From Arbacia lixula (Eukaryota; Echinodermata; Echinoidea; Arbacioida; Arbaciidae): a stretch of 64,000 nt of DNA. Where the stretch lies: the NCBI GenBank assembly GCA_963669155.1, contig OZ022576.1, forward strand, positions 13,945,618 through 14,009,617, read 5' to 3'. Below the pieces are notes generated by a model. It saw only the letters and a list, made by a program, of their open reading frames with translations, was not told where the DNA came from and did no database searches. Of this stretch, positions 12,247 to 25,346 are shown in pieces. The translations under genes were made by a program, and so were the position numbers. Within the stretch, counting starts at the first letter, position 1. Each line of letters begins with the position of its first letter.

Positions 12247-12545
12247 TGGTTGACCTAGTGGTAAAATGTGAAATAATGCATTCAATTGCTCCTGATCATT
12301 CGGCAATAGAGTTACGTCTTTTTGATAAACGTGAAACACAGATAAAAAATAAAGGCTCTTATTGGAAATTTAATAATAGTCTGTGCAATGACGCTGCTTA
12401 TGTTCAGCAAATGAAAGAAGAAATTTTGAATTTAAAAGGGGACTTACAAGTAGAGATTCAAGATAAAAGAGTCCTTTGGGACTTTTTGAAATTAAAAATT
12501 CGTCAATTTACGCAACGTTTTTCTAAGAAACTTGCTCAAAAATAG
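12246..12545 (+). pseudogene. C-terminal remnant of LINE endonuclease plus linker, frame-broken
   Basis: The frame contains APDHSAIELRLF, the end of an apurinic-type endonuclease fold whose SDH-like His is catalytic in the family, followed by GSYWKFNNSL and a charged linker. It ends at a TAG at 12543-12545, inside CTCAAAAATAGG. The reading continues in the next frame over the same bases, so one extra A in the A-run accounts for the break. An apparent ATG start at 12237 lies in the minisatellite and is not a real start. Confidence 0.85.
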
Positions 12546-15357
12546 GAAAGAACAGAGAAGAAAACTTGAGCAAGAGATTGAAGATTTAGAAAAAAGTTTA
12601 GTAGACCAACCAAACCAAGAGACATGTAAAATACTGGAAGAGAAAAAACGGGAATTACAAATAAGTTATGATTATGTTAATGAAGGAGTTAAGATTCGCT
12701 CCCGTGCCTCTTGGTATGAAGGGGGTGAGAAAGATGTGCGATTTTTTACGCAATTAATGCAGTCAAATAAAAGGAAAAGTACCATTAAAAAGATTGTTAA
12801 TGAAGAGGGGGAAATTATTCATAATGAAGCAGATATAATCATTGAAATTAAGCACTTTTATAGTAAATTATATGCGAAATCGGAGGTGATCCACTACTTA
12901 GACAATCCCTTCTTTCCTTCAGATTTACCCACGTTATCTTTAGAGTCTAGAAAGTTGTGTGAAGGATTAATATCCGAAAGGGAGTGTATACAGGTTTTAG
13001 AAAAAATGAAGCTGAATAAATCACCCGGGAATGACGGCCTAACCGTAGAATTTTATCAAACTTTTTGGCCGGTTATAGGGCAGTTAGTTGTAGAGGCCTT
13101 TAATGAAGCATATCAATATGGGGAATTATCGGCCTCTCAAAAGCAAGCAATGATTATTCTAATTGCTAAAGAGGACAAGGATCTATTGCAAATAAAGAAT
13201 TATAGGCCTATTTCATTACTCAATGTGGATTACAAAATTTTATCTAAAGTTTTGTCGTTGAGAGTAACACAAGTTTTGGATGAAATTATTTTGGAAGATC
13301 AAATGGGATTTATGAAGGGCAGAAATATTGGTGAAGCAATACGTATCATAGATGATTTGATATTCCACACATCACATTTTGATTTACCGGGTTATTTAGT
13401 TGCCATTGATTTTGAAAAGGCTTTCGATTTAGTTGCTCATAGTTTTATACAAGAGGTCCTTTTGTCTTTCGGTTTTGGACCGTCATTCCGGAAATGGGTG
13501 GATACTATCTATAATAATGCCCTTAGTTGTGTTTTTAATGGGGGTAAATCCACAGGATATTTTAAGGTCGAAAAGGGAGTTAGACAAGGAGACCCGTTGT
13601 CACCCTATCTTTTTATTTTATGTATTGAAGTTTTGGCACACAATATAAGGAATGATAAAGATATCTTAGGCTTACCGTTCGGGTCAAACGAAGTCAAGCA
13701 GGTGCTTTATGCGGACGATATTACTCTATTAGTACAAGATATTGAATCCATCAGGAGATTAGAAGTGGTTTTTGAGGGTTTTAAAGCGGTTTCCGGTCTC
13801 AAAATAAATAAAGATAAGACGAAATTGTTACAACTTGGAAGTAGTCAAGATGAAGATGGGGAGTATGGTGGAGTTTTCGGGCAAAAAGTGGGTGTTTTAA
13901 AGATTTTATGGGTATACTTCACGTTGGATCCCGATGTGAAGGAAAATAAGAACTATAAAGAAATTCTAAGTAAAATTAAAAAAATATTGACATGGTGGAA
14001 GCAAAGAGATTTGACACTTCAGGGTAAAATTCAGTTATTGAAGACTTTTATTTATTCTAAGCTTATATATATTGCCTCTCTCACTCCGGTGCCAAACTGG
14101 GTATATGATGAGTTAGAAAGTATTGTTTGGGATTTTATTTGGCGAGGAAAACCGAAGATTAATAAAAGTGTTTTAACTTTAGGTTATGAACAAGGGGGTT
14201 TAAAATTAATGCATTTTCCATCATTAATAGACGCTCAAAGAGTAATGTGGGTCAAAAGGCTTTGTTATGGTAAACAAGAAATGAAATGGAAACAATACTT
14301 TGAGGAATGTACAAAGCAGATAGGAGGCAAATTTATATTTTGTTGTAACTATTTAGTAGACCTTTTGGATTTGTCTATACCGCTATTCTATGCGAACTTA
14401 TTAGAAGTCTGGGCAAAAACGAAGGAATTTAGGGGTAATTATAATCAGGTACGGAAGGAAGTCCTTTTAAATGATAAAATGATTCGAATTGAAGGAAAAT
14501 CTATTTATAATGAAAATTTGCAGTTGAAGAATTTTTTTAGAGTGGAACATATTGTAGACAGGAGTGGGGAGTTATATTCGGCGGCTTATCTTTATAGTAA
14601 AGGTCTGGTTTATTCAGAGGTTTTGATTATTCGAAGAATATATGAAGTACTTCCATTAGTTTGGAAAAGGAAAATAGAAAATACGGAACCAGGAACTGAT
14701 ACATGTGATGAAATGACTTTTATAAGAAATAGCTGTAAATTTTCTTTAGATACGAATATATCTAAACAAGTTTATAATGATTTTGTGGAAAAGATAAGAG
14801 ATAAGTCATCTTTGAAAGAAAAAATGAGAAATGTACATACTCGCGAGTTTTCTGATACAGATATAAAATCGGTATTTAGTAGACCTAGAAAAAGTACTTT
14901 GAACTGTATATTGAGGGATTTCCAATTTAGGTTATTACACGGAATATTATATACGAACTATCATTTATGTAAATTCAACATTACTGATGATAACTTATGT
15001 TCATTTTGTCACAAAGAGGAAGAGACTTATAAACATATATTTTATACGTGTGAATTTGCTGGGATGATATGGGAACGGTGCAGTAACCTTCTTGATTATA
15101 TAAATTTAAAAAACTTAAGCTGGGAAGAGATTCATTTTGGAATTGACTTACCGGACAAAGGAAGAGGTCAATTAGTTAATCATGTTTTAATACTGGCAAA
15201 AAGATTAATTTTCTTAGGAAGAGGAAAGAACACACAAATAACTGAACAATCGGTTAAAAGCCAGATTGAACAAGATAGGTTAGAAGAAAAAAGGATAGCA
15301 GTTTTGCATAATACATTATCAGTGCACTTGAAAAAGTGGGAAAATTGGTTATGGTAG
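12532..15357 (+). pseudogene. LINE ORF2: reverse transcriptase and zf-RVT domain
   Basis: An almost intact 941-codon frame. Motifs in order, with residues counted from 12532: a coiled, charged linker (1-60); KSPGNDGLTVEFYQTFW (about 163-179); NYRPISLLNVDYKILSKVL (about 223-241); LVAIDFEKAFD (about 288-298); GVRQGDPLSPYLF (about 349-361); the catalytic VLYADDITLL (about 390-399). A C-terminal zinc-binding domain follows with C-x2-C and H-x4-C spacing in CSFCHKEEETYKHIFYTC (about 822-839). The GLTVEFYQTFW form and zf-RVT tail point to the L1/Tx1 group. There are no internal stops after the upstream frameshift, so the insertion looks young. It is not expected to be autonomous because its 5' end is missing. 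Confidence 0.93.
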
Positions 15358-15966
15358 GGCTCCCTTGCCTTGTGAGTCTTTATGTATTTGAAAATAAAAT
15401 AAAACAAACTAAAATAAAACGTATATTTATTAACATTGAAGGAGTGGGACGACACTTCAGAAGTATTTTTAGTATCCACCAAGATATGCCCTGCAACTCG
15501 TTCTAGAGATGGTAATATGTATGCTCCTGTTCCAGAAGAAATAAGTGCATGTATAAGAAGCCCGGGGGGGGGGGGGGGGGGGGGGTGGAGGGAAAGGAGA
15601 GGGCGGGGTATGGTGGAGGGGTGGGGTAGGGGTGGGGTAGGGGAAATGGAGGGAAGGGCCTTTTTGGTGTCCTTTTTTCTTATCTAATTTATCAATGAAC
15701 ACAATGAGCGAATGATATGTTTTTCCTTTTGAACAGCGATTAATGGTTGTTTTTCTTTATTGTTGTAATTTGATGTAATTCTTGAAAAATCTGACAGTTT
15801 GTATAAATTTGTTATGATCAATGATTATGACGAATATGTTTCTGGAAATAATTTATTTATTTGTTACAGTAATTGTCATTTAAATCATTCATGAATAATT
15901 GTTTAATGTTCTGTAAAATTGGTGTTCATTGATTAATAAAATACACGTTGAAACAAAAAAAAAAAA

Positions 15967-16465
15967 TGAGAGATCGATATGAGAGGTTATGAGAGTTCGA
16001 TATTAGAGGGTTATATGAGAGATCGATATGAGAGGTTTTTATGAGAGATCGATATGAGAGGGTTATGAGAGATCGATATAAGAGAGGGTTATATGAGAGA
16101 TCGACGTGAGAGGGTTATATGAGAGTTCGATATGAGATGTTTATAATGAGAGTTCGATATTAGAGGTTTATATGAAAGTTCGACATGAGAGGGATGAGAG
16201 TTCGATATGAGAGGGTTATATGAGAGATCGACATGAGAGGGATGAGAGTTCGATATGAGAGGGTTATGAGAGATCGATATGAGAGGGTTATGAGAGATCG
16301 ATATGAGAGGGTTATATGAGAGTTTGATATGAGAGTACAATACGAGAGTTAAATGAGAGTTCGATTTAAGACTTTTATATTAGAGTTCGATATGACAATT
16401 CAATATGAAAGTCTAATATGAGAATTTGACGAGCGATTGGCATGAGCGTTTTATATGAGAGTATT
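15967..16465. repeat. GATATGAGAGGGTTATGAGA minisatellite, right part
   Basis: About 20 degenerate units of TGAGAGATCGATATGAGAGG / TTATATGAGAGTTCG continue the array interrupted by the LINE and become more diverged toward 16465. A minus-strand frame rich in NPLISISH across it is an artefact of the 24-bp period. Confidence 0.92.
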
Positions 16466-17119
16466 ACATGACATATGTTTTCCTTATTTGGGTTCACTTC
16501 TTTGTTGCATGTGTTCTTCAAATCTAACAATGATTACTTTGGTGACAACTGAACTATGAATATTGTAGGATGTTTACTACTTATGTTTATTTGTAGGCTT
16601 ACATTTGTTGCTATCTTATGTGAATTATTCAAAATAGGCCCCTTTCCATTGCCAGTTTAAGAAGCTCAATCTTCGCCAATCTAGTTAACGTTGCAATGCT
16701 CTGCAAAATCATTACTCTTTGGCGTCCTCGATCCCTCTTTCCTGCTATCTTTCCAGTAAGAAACAAACACTCCAAATTTTCTCATACAGTGGCCTAAAAA
16801 TTCCAGCTACTGTTTCCTAACTGTTTTTGGTAAAATACATTGTCTGCCTGCCCTCTCTAAAACGGCTGTGTTTGATGTGTGATCTTGAAAGATCACACGT
16901 GCAATAACACGAGAAGTACTTAAATAAATTAATAGATACAAATATTGTTTTTATTTTTAGAGAAGCAGAAATCACAAAACTGAAAACAATGGGTTGCTAC
17001 TGCATCATATTGCCCCATGTCATTTCCGTGTGGCTGAATATGAATCCATTTATTTCTCAATCAATTCATTTTTATTTCAGACTGTATCTCTAAAACATTT
17101 GAATGACGTGAATAACCTA

Positions 17120-17121
<2 letters not shown>
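16466..17121. other. intergenic, nothing recognised
   Basis: No coding or element signal seen. Confidence 0.5.

Positions 17122-17163
<42 letters not shown>
17122..17163. repeat. (GA)n microsatellite
   Basis: 21 perfect GA units. Confidence 0.97.
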
Positions 17164-17164
<1 letters not shown>

Positions 17165-17744
17165 ACAATCATTATAATATGTCACTTTCCTGTTAATAAA
17201 AGGGGCATAGAAGCATCAATATTAAGATTGTGGTACTGACGTTGGTTGTTTCCCTTGTAGTCTTCGTAGAAAGCTATTTTTGTCTTCAAGTCCCGTTGTA
17301 TTAGGCAATAATTTCATTTCATTCCTTTCAGTGAGCATCCTTTCTTGTGAAAGTCAATCATAGATTAGAGTTCCCATGTCACGCACAAGTATCATCTGGC
17401 CCAGAAGGATTACGCAATACTCCGTCATCCACACCACTCACATCCGCCTACGCTGTCATTAGAAACTGATTGATATGTTCATCTATTTCATAAAGAGGGC
17501 CCTTAATCCCCGCGGGCCTTCATTAAATCACTTGGAATAGCTGTTGTAATTACGCACAAAAGTCAAGGGTTATAATTGATCTCCCGATGTTAGAATGCAA
17601 AGGCCATCTCAAGATTACTCAATTATCAAACTACGCGTAACGACCCTCAGTTCATCTTATGTAACCAACGGTGTAACGTATAATTTCGCCATTACATGTA
17701 CTTTCCCAATCCTTGTCACTTATGGTCCCCTAAATGTCAGTGCG
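17164..17744. other. intergenic, nothing recognised
   Basis: No coding or element signal seen. Confidence 0.5.
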
Positions 17745-17965
<221 letters not shown>

Positions 17966-17987
17966 TTTTTTTTTTGGGGGGGGGGGG

Positions 17988-18309
17988 ATTCCCACTCCCC
18001 GATTGAAGGGATACAAATGAATATTCGTCAGAGGATTAGATCAATGTACTTAAATATTCATTTTCTCACGAAAATTACCAATGACGACGCACAGGGTTTG
18101 CCCGACGTAGCATACCCATCTGCGTGACAGGGTGGGGCAATGATACGTCACTATAGACTGGCGAAGCGGCATGTGCATAATGGTGAATATGTTTGCATAG
18201 ACGTAGGACCTAGTGACAAAGAAAAGAGGAAAACGTGAGTTAAGAATAGTAAGTTTTCCAACAAACTCCATGACTATGGCTAGCGAACACTGTCCGAAAT
18301 GTCGAGAAT
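17988..18309. other. intergenic, nothing recognised
   Basis: No signal seen. Confidence 0.5.
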
Positions 18310-18350
18310 TACACACTCTCTCTCTCTCTTTCTCCCTCTCTCTCTCTCTC

Positions 18351-18388
<38 letters not shown>

Positions 18389-18425
18389 CCACACACACAC
18401 TCTCTCTCTCTCTCTCTCTCTCTCT
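18310..18425. repeat. (CT)n(AC)n(CT)n compound microsatellite
   Basis: CT repeats, then AC repeats interrupted by TACCC, then CT repeats. Confidence 0.95.
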
Positions 18426-19204
18426 TAAATATTGAAATAAAATCGCATTATTTTTTTCCAAATCTTACTATTCTCAACACGGCTTGGACAGAATCAAAGC
18501 CGAAGCGAAAGCGCGTGATTGTGTGTATTTTGTGTTATTCAAAGTTGGAACGGATAGTATCCAGCACTTTCGCCTCTCAGTACCATAGGTGCATGACATA
18601 TTATGTATTAAGTCAATGCGTACTGAGAAGGTTAATTCGCCTCAGTGGTTTGGCCTCTGATTAGCATACTGGGCGCGAGGATGCGCGTTGTCACGTTTTA
18701 ATTGCTGCTATAAAAATTAACATCGGAAGTGATTATACAAAGCGATGCGGATGAAACGTCCGAAAAGTGTGTAATTTTGGACAAATTAAGGAATACAAAG
18801 GGTATTTAATTCATGCACTTTCCCACGCGGCTGGTCGAAAACAATGCAACAAGCTATGCATATTGTCATGAATAAGAATACTGAATAATACGGTGATTTC
18901 GGTAGTACTGTATAATGATGGGCTAGGCCTAAATGATAATAGCAATTCATAGTAAGTTATACGTTTAACGAAGCTGAAATATACCAACCGCAAAGTTTAG
19001 AGATGTCACCATGTTTAAAACATTTCCTAAATTATTATTCTTGAGTTACAAAACGTTTACGCTTTTCGACGAATGAAGACCATAACATTTGTATGTGTCA
19101 CATCACTAATCCCGATTTTAATTTTCCATTTATGTGCATTAGTACACTTGAACGAATTTACCAAGAGAAACACAAATTACAGTAGCAAGAAAGGGAAAGA
19201 GAAG

Positions 19205-19256
<52 letters not shown>

Positions 19257-19672
19257 AAGAGAAAGTTTTGTTTTTCATTGTTGTATGTTCTGTATAAACG
19301 AAATTCGATATACACAAGTGTTCTAAAAAAGGAAATATCAAAATACCGGAATGTTTATTTGCTCTGCCTCTACGGTTGATCTCAGCCAAAAACCTTGCGT
19401 AGCGGTGGGGGAGGTTTCCGAAAAACGGGTGGTAGTAAATTTCCCATGTCGATGACTAAATAGAAAAGGATGTGATTTTATCCCTACTGAGAGTACAACG
19501 TAACACCCCACCCACCCCAACCCGACACCCTTACCCTCGTGCATGCATTAGAGTCAGTCAATGTCAACATTTTAGCGCAACTTAACACGATCATAAAAGT
19601 CAGATTTCATGCGGTTCAAACCTGGTCACATTCCGGGAATATTGCGTTACATCTTCCGGTGCTTTGTCTTTG
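18426..19672. other. intergenic with a (GA)n tract at 19210-19251
   Basis: Apart from the GA microsatellite, no gene or element ends were recognised. Confidence 0.5.
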
Positions 19673-20146
19673 AAAGGATAATTCACCCTGAATATAAGTT
19701 GGTATCAATTAAAGCAACATAGAGAAACATGTTGGTGAATGTTTGACGAAAATCCGTCAAAGGCTAAGAGAGTTATGGACTTTTTAAAATTTCAATTTCG
19801 TGACGTCACGTTCAAGGTGCTCTCCCATATATTGTTTTTAGTATCATTACATAAATTGCTCTTTTTCTGTTTTTTGACAATGGAATGTTTTTTTTTTCCA
19901 CACAGGCGTGTGCGAAAACCTTTTTCTAATGATGTATCAAATGCACAGGTAAAATAAAGCATATCTTTTTGAGAAAATACACATAAATAACTTGTGTACA
20001 AGATTATGGGAGAGCACTTTGCACGTAAAGTCACAAAATAAAAATTTCAAATAATCATAACTTTCTCATCCTTTGACGTTTTTTTTTCTTTATCAAACCT
20101 TCACTTTTATTGAGACCAAATTAATTCCAGGGTGAACTATCCCTTT
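19673..20146. mobile_element. MITE family C, full-length palindromic copy
   Basis: Left end AAAGGATAATTCACCCTGAA and right end CAGGGTGAACTATCCCTTT are inverted copies. The similarity continues inward: left CGTCAAAGGCTAAGAGAGTT, right CATAACTTTCTCATCCTTTG. The left arm carries CGTGACGTCACG at 19799-19810, and the right arm has the shorter AAAGTCACAAAATA. No coding sequence. This copy defines the ends used to recognise the other family members. Confidence 0.85.
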
Positions 20147-20214
20147 AAAAGTGGCAAAGTCCATAATAAAGGGCGCGAGCTCATTCTCTATAAAAGTAGT
20201 CACTCATCGACGTA

Positions 20215-20378
20215 TGTACATGTCTAACATAAGGACATATTGGAAGAAATCTGTAAAGAGATTTGCGCCCAAAGAAGTTCAAATTGAAATGTGTTGCCCC
20301 CGTGCTTACTAAGTACATGTACAATGTATATCAATTTTATATGATATATTGTATGTGGAAATAAATGAAATGAATGAA
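20215..20378 (+). mobile_element. possible LINE 3' end fragment
   Basis: Ends in TTGTATGTGGAAATAAATGA followed by short ATGAA-type repeats, a pattern seen at the 3' ends of CR1-like and related LINEs. No coding part is visible. Confidence 0.3.
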
Positions 20379-21699
20379 ATATCGATTGTAAATTCTTTTT
20401 TTTATATTAATCTACATATAAACGTTGAAAGATCTTAATCCTAACTTTGATTTATCTTATATACGGTAATCTGAATCATAGCTAATTCATATATATTTTT
20501 TTAAACTTTATCCTATCTTATCGTATCCTATCTTATATCCTATCCTATTCCTATCCTATTTCGTCCTATCCTTTGTGACACTTTTTAAAGATATTTTTGT
20601 TAGTTTTTTCTCTCAAATCAATTGAACAAATCATTCTTAATTAAACCTGATATGCTGTACATTTAAATTTTGGATTAAACATAAATTGCATTATCAATAA
20701 CCAAAAAGTACGCAATTGCGATCGATATCAATCGTACGATTAGTCGCGCGATAAATATCGTAGCTCTTTGTGACACGGGCACCAGAAGCGCGGCGTATCA
20801 TCGTTTAAAAAAGTGAAGGATGTCTATTCATAATCATAATATAAGGTCCATATCCGAGCCTGGAGAGTTCAACATAAATCAGCCAACCTTAATTTTCCAC
20901 TCTCATCAACACAACCGACAGTCATTAGTTCTTCGGTGGCTTAACTATCTCTTAGTCTAATTGGTGCCTTCTTGGCCTTGCTTGGGAAGCGTCGAATTGG
21001 AAGCTACGGACTCACGCCAAGCTTGTATGAACCGAATGCATCCTTACTCACACATTGAACAATCTTGCCCATTAGCTAATTAAAGGCTTCGCTTAAAGAT
21101 GACTTTCCAATTTTGCAGGTCTGTGATATAAAGTTGGGTGAAGAGGTTCCCTCAACATGAAAAAAAAGACAGAACAGTGACTTTCACATTTTAGCTGACG
21201 GCCCAGTACATACATACCCTTACATCGACAATGTAATTGTTTACATGTCAATCTTACCGGCTTAATCAGATTAATGTTTTCCAAAGGTTATTTCCTATAT
21301 CAGCTTTGTGGCAAGGGCAGACTTTCATTTTGGATTTGAAAAAAGAAGCCGAGAGCGTAACTACAAGGTAGTTCATGATTTTCAAGCATTATTTGTTCTG
21401 CATATTTCACAAACTGGACCTGTATGTTGTTGTAACGGTTCATGCTTTGTTTTGAATACTTTATTTCGTGTGCAAAAGGAGAACATTTCCTTTAAACTGA
21501 AAGCTATCCTACATGATGTTGGTGGGCTTTCGGGGCTAGTGTTGTCTAATTAAAAAGGTAAATTGACTTGCAATGGACGTAAAGGCTGGTTTCAGAGAAA
21601 GCAAATTTATTAGACACCAGGACAGAGACTTTTAGATAACCCGTTCAGGAAAAAAAAAATCGGTGCTTCTCCCTACCCTCTCCCCCTGTCTCTTTCTCC
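20379..21699. other. intergenic; (TATCC)n-like stretch at 20513-20577
   Basis: A degenerate TATCC/TATCT pentanucleotide tract; otherwise nothing recognised. Confidence 0.5.
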
Positions 21700-21757
21700 A
21701 TCTCTCTCTTTCTCCAAATCTCTCTCTATCTCGTTTAAATCTCTCTCTCTCTCTCTT

Positions 21758-21797
<40 letters not shown>
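21700..21797. repeat. (CT)n microsatellite
   Basis: Pyrimidine tract of CT repeats with TTT interruptions. Confidence 0.95.
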
Positions 21798-21798
<1 letters not shown>

Positions 21799-22469
21799 AC
21801 CATCTCTCATATCTCTCAACATCAAATTTCTTCTTCATTGTCAAATTCTCCCAGGCTGAATGTATACTTGCCATAGAATGTTGTAAGTAATACTAATCCT
21901 TGATGATTTGTTCGCTGCGTTGGCTCGTAAATCACGACAGGTGAGACGACCTTTTCATAAGAAACAATGAATGCCGGAAAACAATTCCATGACCATTACA
22001 AGCAAAATACAAAAATGACAAAAATAAATATGTGGCACGAGGCCGTTCCAAGGTAATGGAAAGCAGGGTGTAAGTAACTTTCGATAACAATGGGACATGT
22101 GCATACAAAATTATGTGGAATGTGGGCATGCGAAGGATGTTTCCGAGTTGGACACGAAAATGTTGAAATTATTCCGTAAATCTGAATACAAAATTGTTAT
22201 CTGTTATCAGAGCGCTTGTAAAGAGGTAATTAGTATAATTTCATAAACCGCAAATAGCTCAAGGGTTATAATTATGGGCGTGTCCCAAGGTGGTGCTTCC
22301 GGCGTAGCCCATCGACGCATTAATATGTTGACCTCGGAAAGGGGCCACAGTAATGCTATTTTAATTATCATGCCATGATGCCAACCCACGTTCCTCTTCA
22401 ACATCCTATCCCCCCCCCCCACCCTTACCCCCTCCTCCAGTCTCTTCAGTCTTCTCACGCTGTTTCATT
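21798..22469. other. intergenic, nothing recognised
   Basis: A short C-run near 22410 only. Confidence 0.5.
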
Positions 22470-22610
22470 AGGTAGCAACATGGCGCGTGTTGCTTTGTTA
22501 GGCAAGCAGATACCAAACGAACATGCTCTATATTGTTACCTTCTTGAACCGAGTTGGCCAAACTATGCGCATAGATGTCTCTATAAGTGCGTAGGCGTTT
22601 AGCCTACTTC
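22470..22610. repeat. dispersed repeat family B, second copy
   Basis: Contains CATGGCGCGTGTTGCTTTGT (inverse of the ACAAAGCAACACGCGCCATG block at 8051-8070) followed by CCGAGTTGGCCAAACTATGC. Confidence 0.55.
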
Positions 22611-23501
22611 GAAAGGTAACCCCGACAAATCCATTGCAAAATATTGGGCATTCTCCAAAGATACCCATATGGTCACTAACATTTCTCAGTGACGGGTGCA
22701 CCACCACAACCCCCCCCCCCCCCCCCCTCTCTCTCTCCCTCTACCCCACTACCACCAGACGTCTTATACTTCTTTTGAATATAAGCAAGTTGTTCTTTAT
22801 ACAATTAACCTTTAATTGATTAATGTCATTTCTGGAGAAAATCGTCGTCACCATCGTCATCATCTTGTGTAGAAGAGTACATTACAGGCCAATAATTATA
22901 TTGATGGGTAACGATCAATTCAATTCTTTATATTTCGACTAGCTCTTTCTTTGATTGAATACAACATAATGTGCAGGACGGACATGCTCATCAACGTTGA
23001 AATAATGCGGTATCAATATGTCAGGCCTGGAGTCAAACTCGTAAGATGAAGACAAAAGCATTTTCTATCAAATATTGTATATACATGATCCGGATTTACA
23101 ACGCTATAGGTCCAGTTTTTGAAGTGTGAAACGTACAACTCAAATGATGCATGAAAATACTACTTTGTAATGTGTCCCTCAGTCTAAGCCACGATCTTTT
23201 ACACACGCAACATCAAAGTTGAAGCTAACTTAGAAATATGTATTTTTAATTTTGCCGTATAATCGTATTATATCATAAATTCGACTAGAAACACCACTGA
23301 GTTCAATCAATAAATCTCTTTGGGTCGATTATGTGTATAGTGGTTTTCAGAATAACTTTGGCATTGTGAGGGCGCGTGTGCATGGACTAGACTATACATT
23401 TGGAAGATCCGCCTAAAAATCGATTTGGGTTGTAAAGTCAATATTAACACATTTACATTCTCTTTTTAGATGAAACATTCTGAGAAAATATTTTAACAAT
23501 G
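22611..23501. other. intergenic; C-run followed by (CT)n near 22712-22740
   Basis: No gene or element ends recognised. Confidence 0.5.
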
Positions 23502-24271
23502 TAAACACAACAAAAAAAGTAAGCCCCCCCCCCCCTAAGCAAAATCGCATAACTTTTGATCGAAAAAATTTAGAGCAAAATAATTTGGCACGATTGTTTC
23601 TTAACTTATTGACTAACTTCCGTGTGAAAATCACATTAATCCAATCATTCATGCTTGAGTGAGCACACATTAAAGGCAAAATTGTCACTTTTCAAAAGTC
23701 ACAAGGGTGATTGTTTATGCCGTTTTAACAGTACATTTTGGCATTTCTTGTGCAATTTTTAAAGTGTATTCACTCAACTATGACACGAAAATAACTTCTT
23801 ATGTTCAAGTAATAGGTCATGTTACAGCTTTGTCAAAATATCTAGAGTTTTTTTTCACAAAAATAAAGGGTTTTTAAAAGTTTGAAACTAAAGAGGAATG
23901 AGATTTTTTAAACGGTGCTCACTCAACCGGAACAATAGATTAAGTATCGGGATAGATGTTACTGCATCCAGAGATGGATGATAAATAATGAAAGGACATA
24001 AATCATGCACCAGAAATGGAATTCATTAAAAATTCATCTGACAGAATCTCAAAATTACCCTTATGACTTTTGAAAAGTGACAATTTTGCTTTTAATGTGT
24101 GCTCACTCATGCATGACTGGATGGATTAATGCGATTTTCACGCGGAAGTTAGTCCATGAGTTAAAAAAAAACTTCCTGCCAGTTTATATTGCTCAAAACC
24201 GTTTTGATCAAAAGTTATACTATTTTGCTTAGGGGGGGGGGGGGGGGGGGCTTACTTTTTTGCTGTGTTTA
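23502..24271. mobile_element. palindromic MITE-like element, family A, copy 2
   Basis: Best-preserved copy. The left end reads TAAACACAACAAAAAAAGTA then AG, a C run and TAAGCAAAAT. The inverse right end is ATTTTGCTTAG, a G run, CTTACTTTTTTGCTGTGTTTA. The arms stay alike for about 200 bp, to CACAAGGGTGATT / AATTACCCTTATG. The central region matches copy 1, including GAGATGGATGATAAATAATG. No transposase is present, so it is non-autonomous. Target duplication is unclear. Confidence 0.82.
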
Positions 24272-24360
24272 GTTTAGGCCTGTGAAACGAATATACCGCC
24301 CAAACTCTTTTGTAATGCACATGTCTCACCATAAAGTTACTAGGTTTACAATGAACAGAT
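24272..24360. other. spacer
   Basis: Nothing recognised. Confidence 0.4.
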
Positions 24361-24498
24361 GCACACACACACACACACACATACACATACACACACACAA
24401 GTACATACACATACAAACACACAGAAACATAACACTCACATGCATACATGTATATGCAAACACGCACACACACGCACGAAGACAGACACGCACACACA
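24361..24498. repeat. (CA)n imperfect microsatellite
   Basis: CA repeats with TA, GA and GC interruptions. Confidence 0.93.
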
Positions 24499-25346
24499 TG
24501 AACAATCTACACACTCGCAGACAGATGGAACGAGATAAATTGACAGAGGGAGAAGGGGGAGGGTGTGGAGAGAACGGAAATGAAATAAAGAGATGAGAGA
24601 GTATTCACCTCCACCTTCGCGCTGACCTGCTTACTCCTTGCATCGATCCGACGGTATAGCCTTGAAGCCCAAGACATCCACATCTTTCTTCCCCATCACC
24701 GGCCCTCGCCCGCTCTCCTTTTCAATCCGCTGAGCAATCTCCAATCCACTCATGCATAGCGAATAAAGAAGATAATCCCCAATACTTCAGTACGAGTGTG
24801 CGATTCCACGATACAGGTCTACTACGCACGTAAAACACAACAGTTCGAAATCTTCGAAATCCATGATTGCCCATTTCCCATTTCTTCTTAGTATTTGATG
24901 ACTCGTGCCCGATCATGGCGACCTTCACATATTTGAAGATGAACAGTAAGCCGATAATTATGATGGTTATCACCGGTTATCACCGTCATGAATGCTAAAT
25001 GGGCTGTATCATAAGGTCAAAGCAACCTAGATCCAGTCAACAAACGTCATCTTTCTTAGACTGATAACAAGAAGTTTGATGTTTTATCTTTTGAAAGCCT
25101 CTTGAGAGATAGTTTTATGATAACATTGAGCATGAATTCATGATTTTTTCAATTGATTCGATATATTTTGGCCTTAATATAAAATGTATCCCAAAAGCAG
25201 GTCAACTCCCTACTCTTTGTCAAATTACATACGTGGTTACAAAACGGCATGTATATTGGTTTATATCCCTCATAAAAATAATCCTGCCCCTTGATTGGTT
25301 GAGACCACTGCACGTGACCAAGGATATTTCTACTATTTCTGCAAAA
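24499..25346. other. intergenic, one ambiguous open frame
   Basis: A minus-strand frame (24722-24973) begins with a hydrophobic stretch but has no ATG and no matching splice partners. Not called as a gene. Confidence 0.4.

Larger units (their letters stand above)
12246..15966 (+). mobile_element. 5'-truncated L1/Tx1-type LINE inserted in a minisatellite
   Basis: A non-LTR retrotransposon copy that begins inside the endonuclease domain and runs through reverse transcriptase, a zinc-knuckle domain, a 3' UTR, AATAAA at 15935-15940 and a 12-A tail (15955-15966). The sequence just before the 5' junction, ATGAGAGAT, reappears directly after the poly(A). This fits a 9-bp target-site duplication, although the tandem target makes that test weak. 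The 5' truncation, poly(A) tail and duplication are hallmarks of target-primed reverse transcription. ORF1 and most of the endonuclease are missing. The 3' UTR holds a G-run near 15563-15585. Confidence 0.93.

Noticed and set aside
13433-13648. Second frame inside the LINE ORF2
   Set aside because: Shadow of the reverse-transcriptase frame.
16089-16340. Repeat protein with NPLISISH units
   Set aside because: The 24-bp minisatellite is a multiple of three, so it stays open by chance; no start context or flanking exons.
24722-24973. Possible membrane-protein exon (hydrophobic start)
   Set aside because: No ATG, upstream stops, and no compatible splice sites with a partner exon.
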